From Bacillota bacterium (GTDB lineage: Bacteria > Bacillota > Bacilli > Alicyclobacillales > SLC66), in the NCBI GenBank assembly GCA_021821225.1, contig JAKACR010000199.1, forward strand, positions 1-5,591: 5,591 nt of DNA, in the 5' to 3' direction. Below, piece after piece: positions 5,558 through 5,591 of this stretch. The translations under genes were made by a program, and so were the position numbers. The notes under the pieces are model-generated. The model was given only the letters and a program-made list of their open reading frames with translations. It was not told the DNA's origin and searched no databases. The number at the start of each line of letters is the position of its first letter. Position 1 is the stretch's first letter.

Positions 5558-5591
5558 TGGACTATAGGATCGTAGTCTGTTCTAACTAATC

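Overview
The window is 5.6 kb of GC-rich bacterial chromosome (roughly 60% GC by eye). It carries the 3' end of one gene, two complete rightward genes, one very large leftward gene, and a leader region at the right edge that fires out of the window. Strong GGAGG-type ribosome binding sites, sigma-A-like promoter hexamers and a Gnd C-terminus that reads like the GntZ/YqjI type suggest a moderately high-GC member of the Bacillota. An Alicyclobacillaceae-like lineage is a guess, not a demonstration.

Left part (2-2025, plus strand): the last third of 6-phosphogluconate dehydrogenase (gnd), then a 213-bp gap rich in inverted repeats, then a two-gene unit. That unit is a Met8/SirC/CysG-N-type precorrin-2 dehydrogenase of the siroheme pathway, followed with an ATGA overlap by an unrecognised membrane-anchored or secreted protein of 204 aa. 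The dehydrogenase has an unusual loop around its expected catalytic aspartate and a long tail containing a 15-nt tandem repeat.

Middle (2006-2143): the two transcription units converge here on a long imperfect palindrome of about 138 bp. It is built of three nested perfect arms (15, 9 and 13 bp) at nearly symmetric spacing. The outer arm includes the last codons and stop of the 204-aa gene. There is no U-tract, so it is not a textbook terminator; it may be a small MITE-like element or an inverted duplication.

Right part (2157-5387, minus strand): a 1076-aa cyclic-di-GMP enzyme with seven membrane segments laid out as in the MHYT sensor, three PAS domains, GGDEF and EAL. Both catalytic domains look intact, but the product-inhibition site is missing. 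The MHYT metal motifs are largely eroded, while the predicted outer loops are rich in histidine.

Right edge (5388-5591): a divergent regulatory region. A leftward promoter serves the c-di-GMP gene and a strong rightward promoter serves a gene outside the window. A 19-bp dyad lies between them and a second 15-bp dyad sits on the rightward -10. The genes do not form one pathway: central carbon metabolism, siroheme synthesis and c-di-GMP signalling are simply adjacent.
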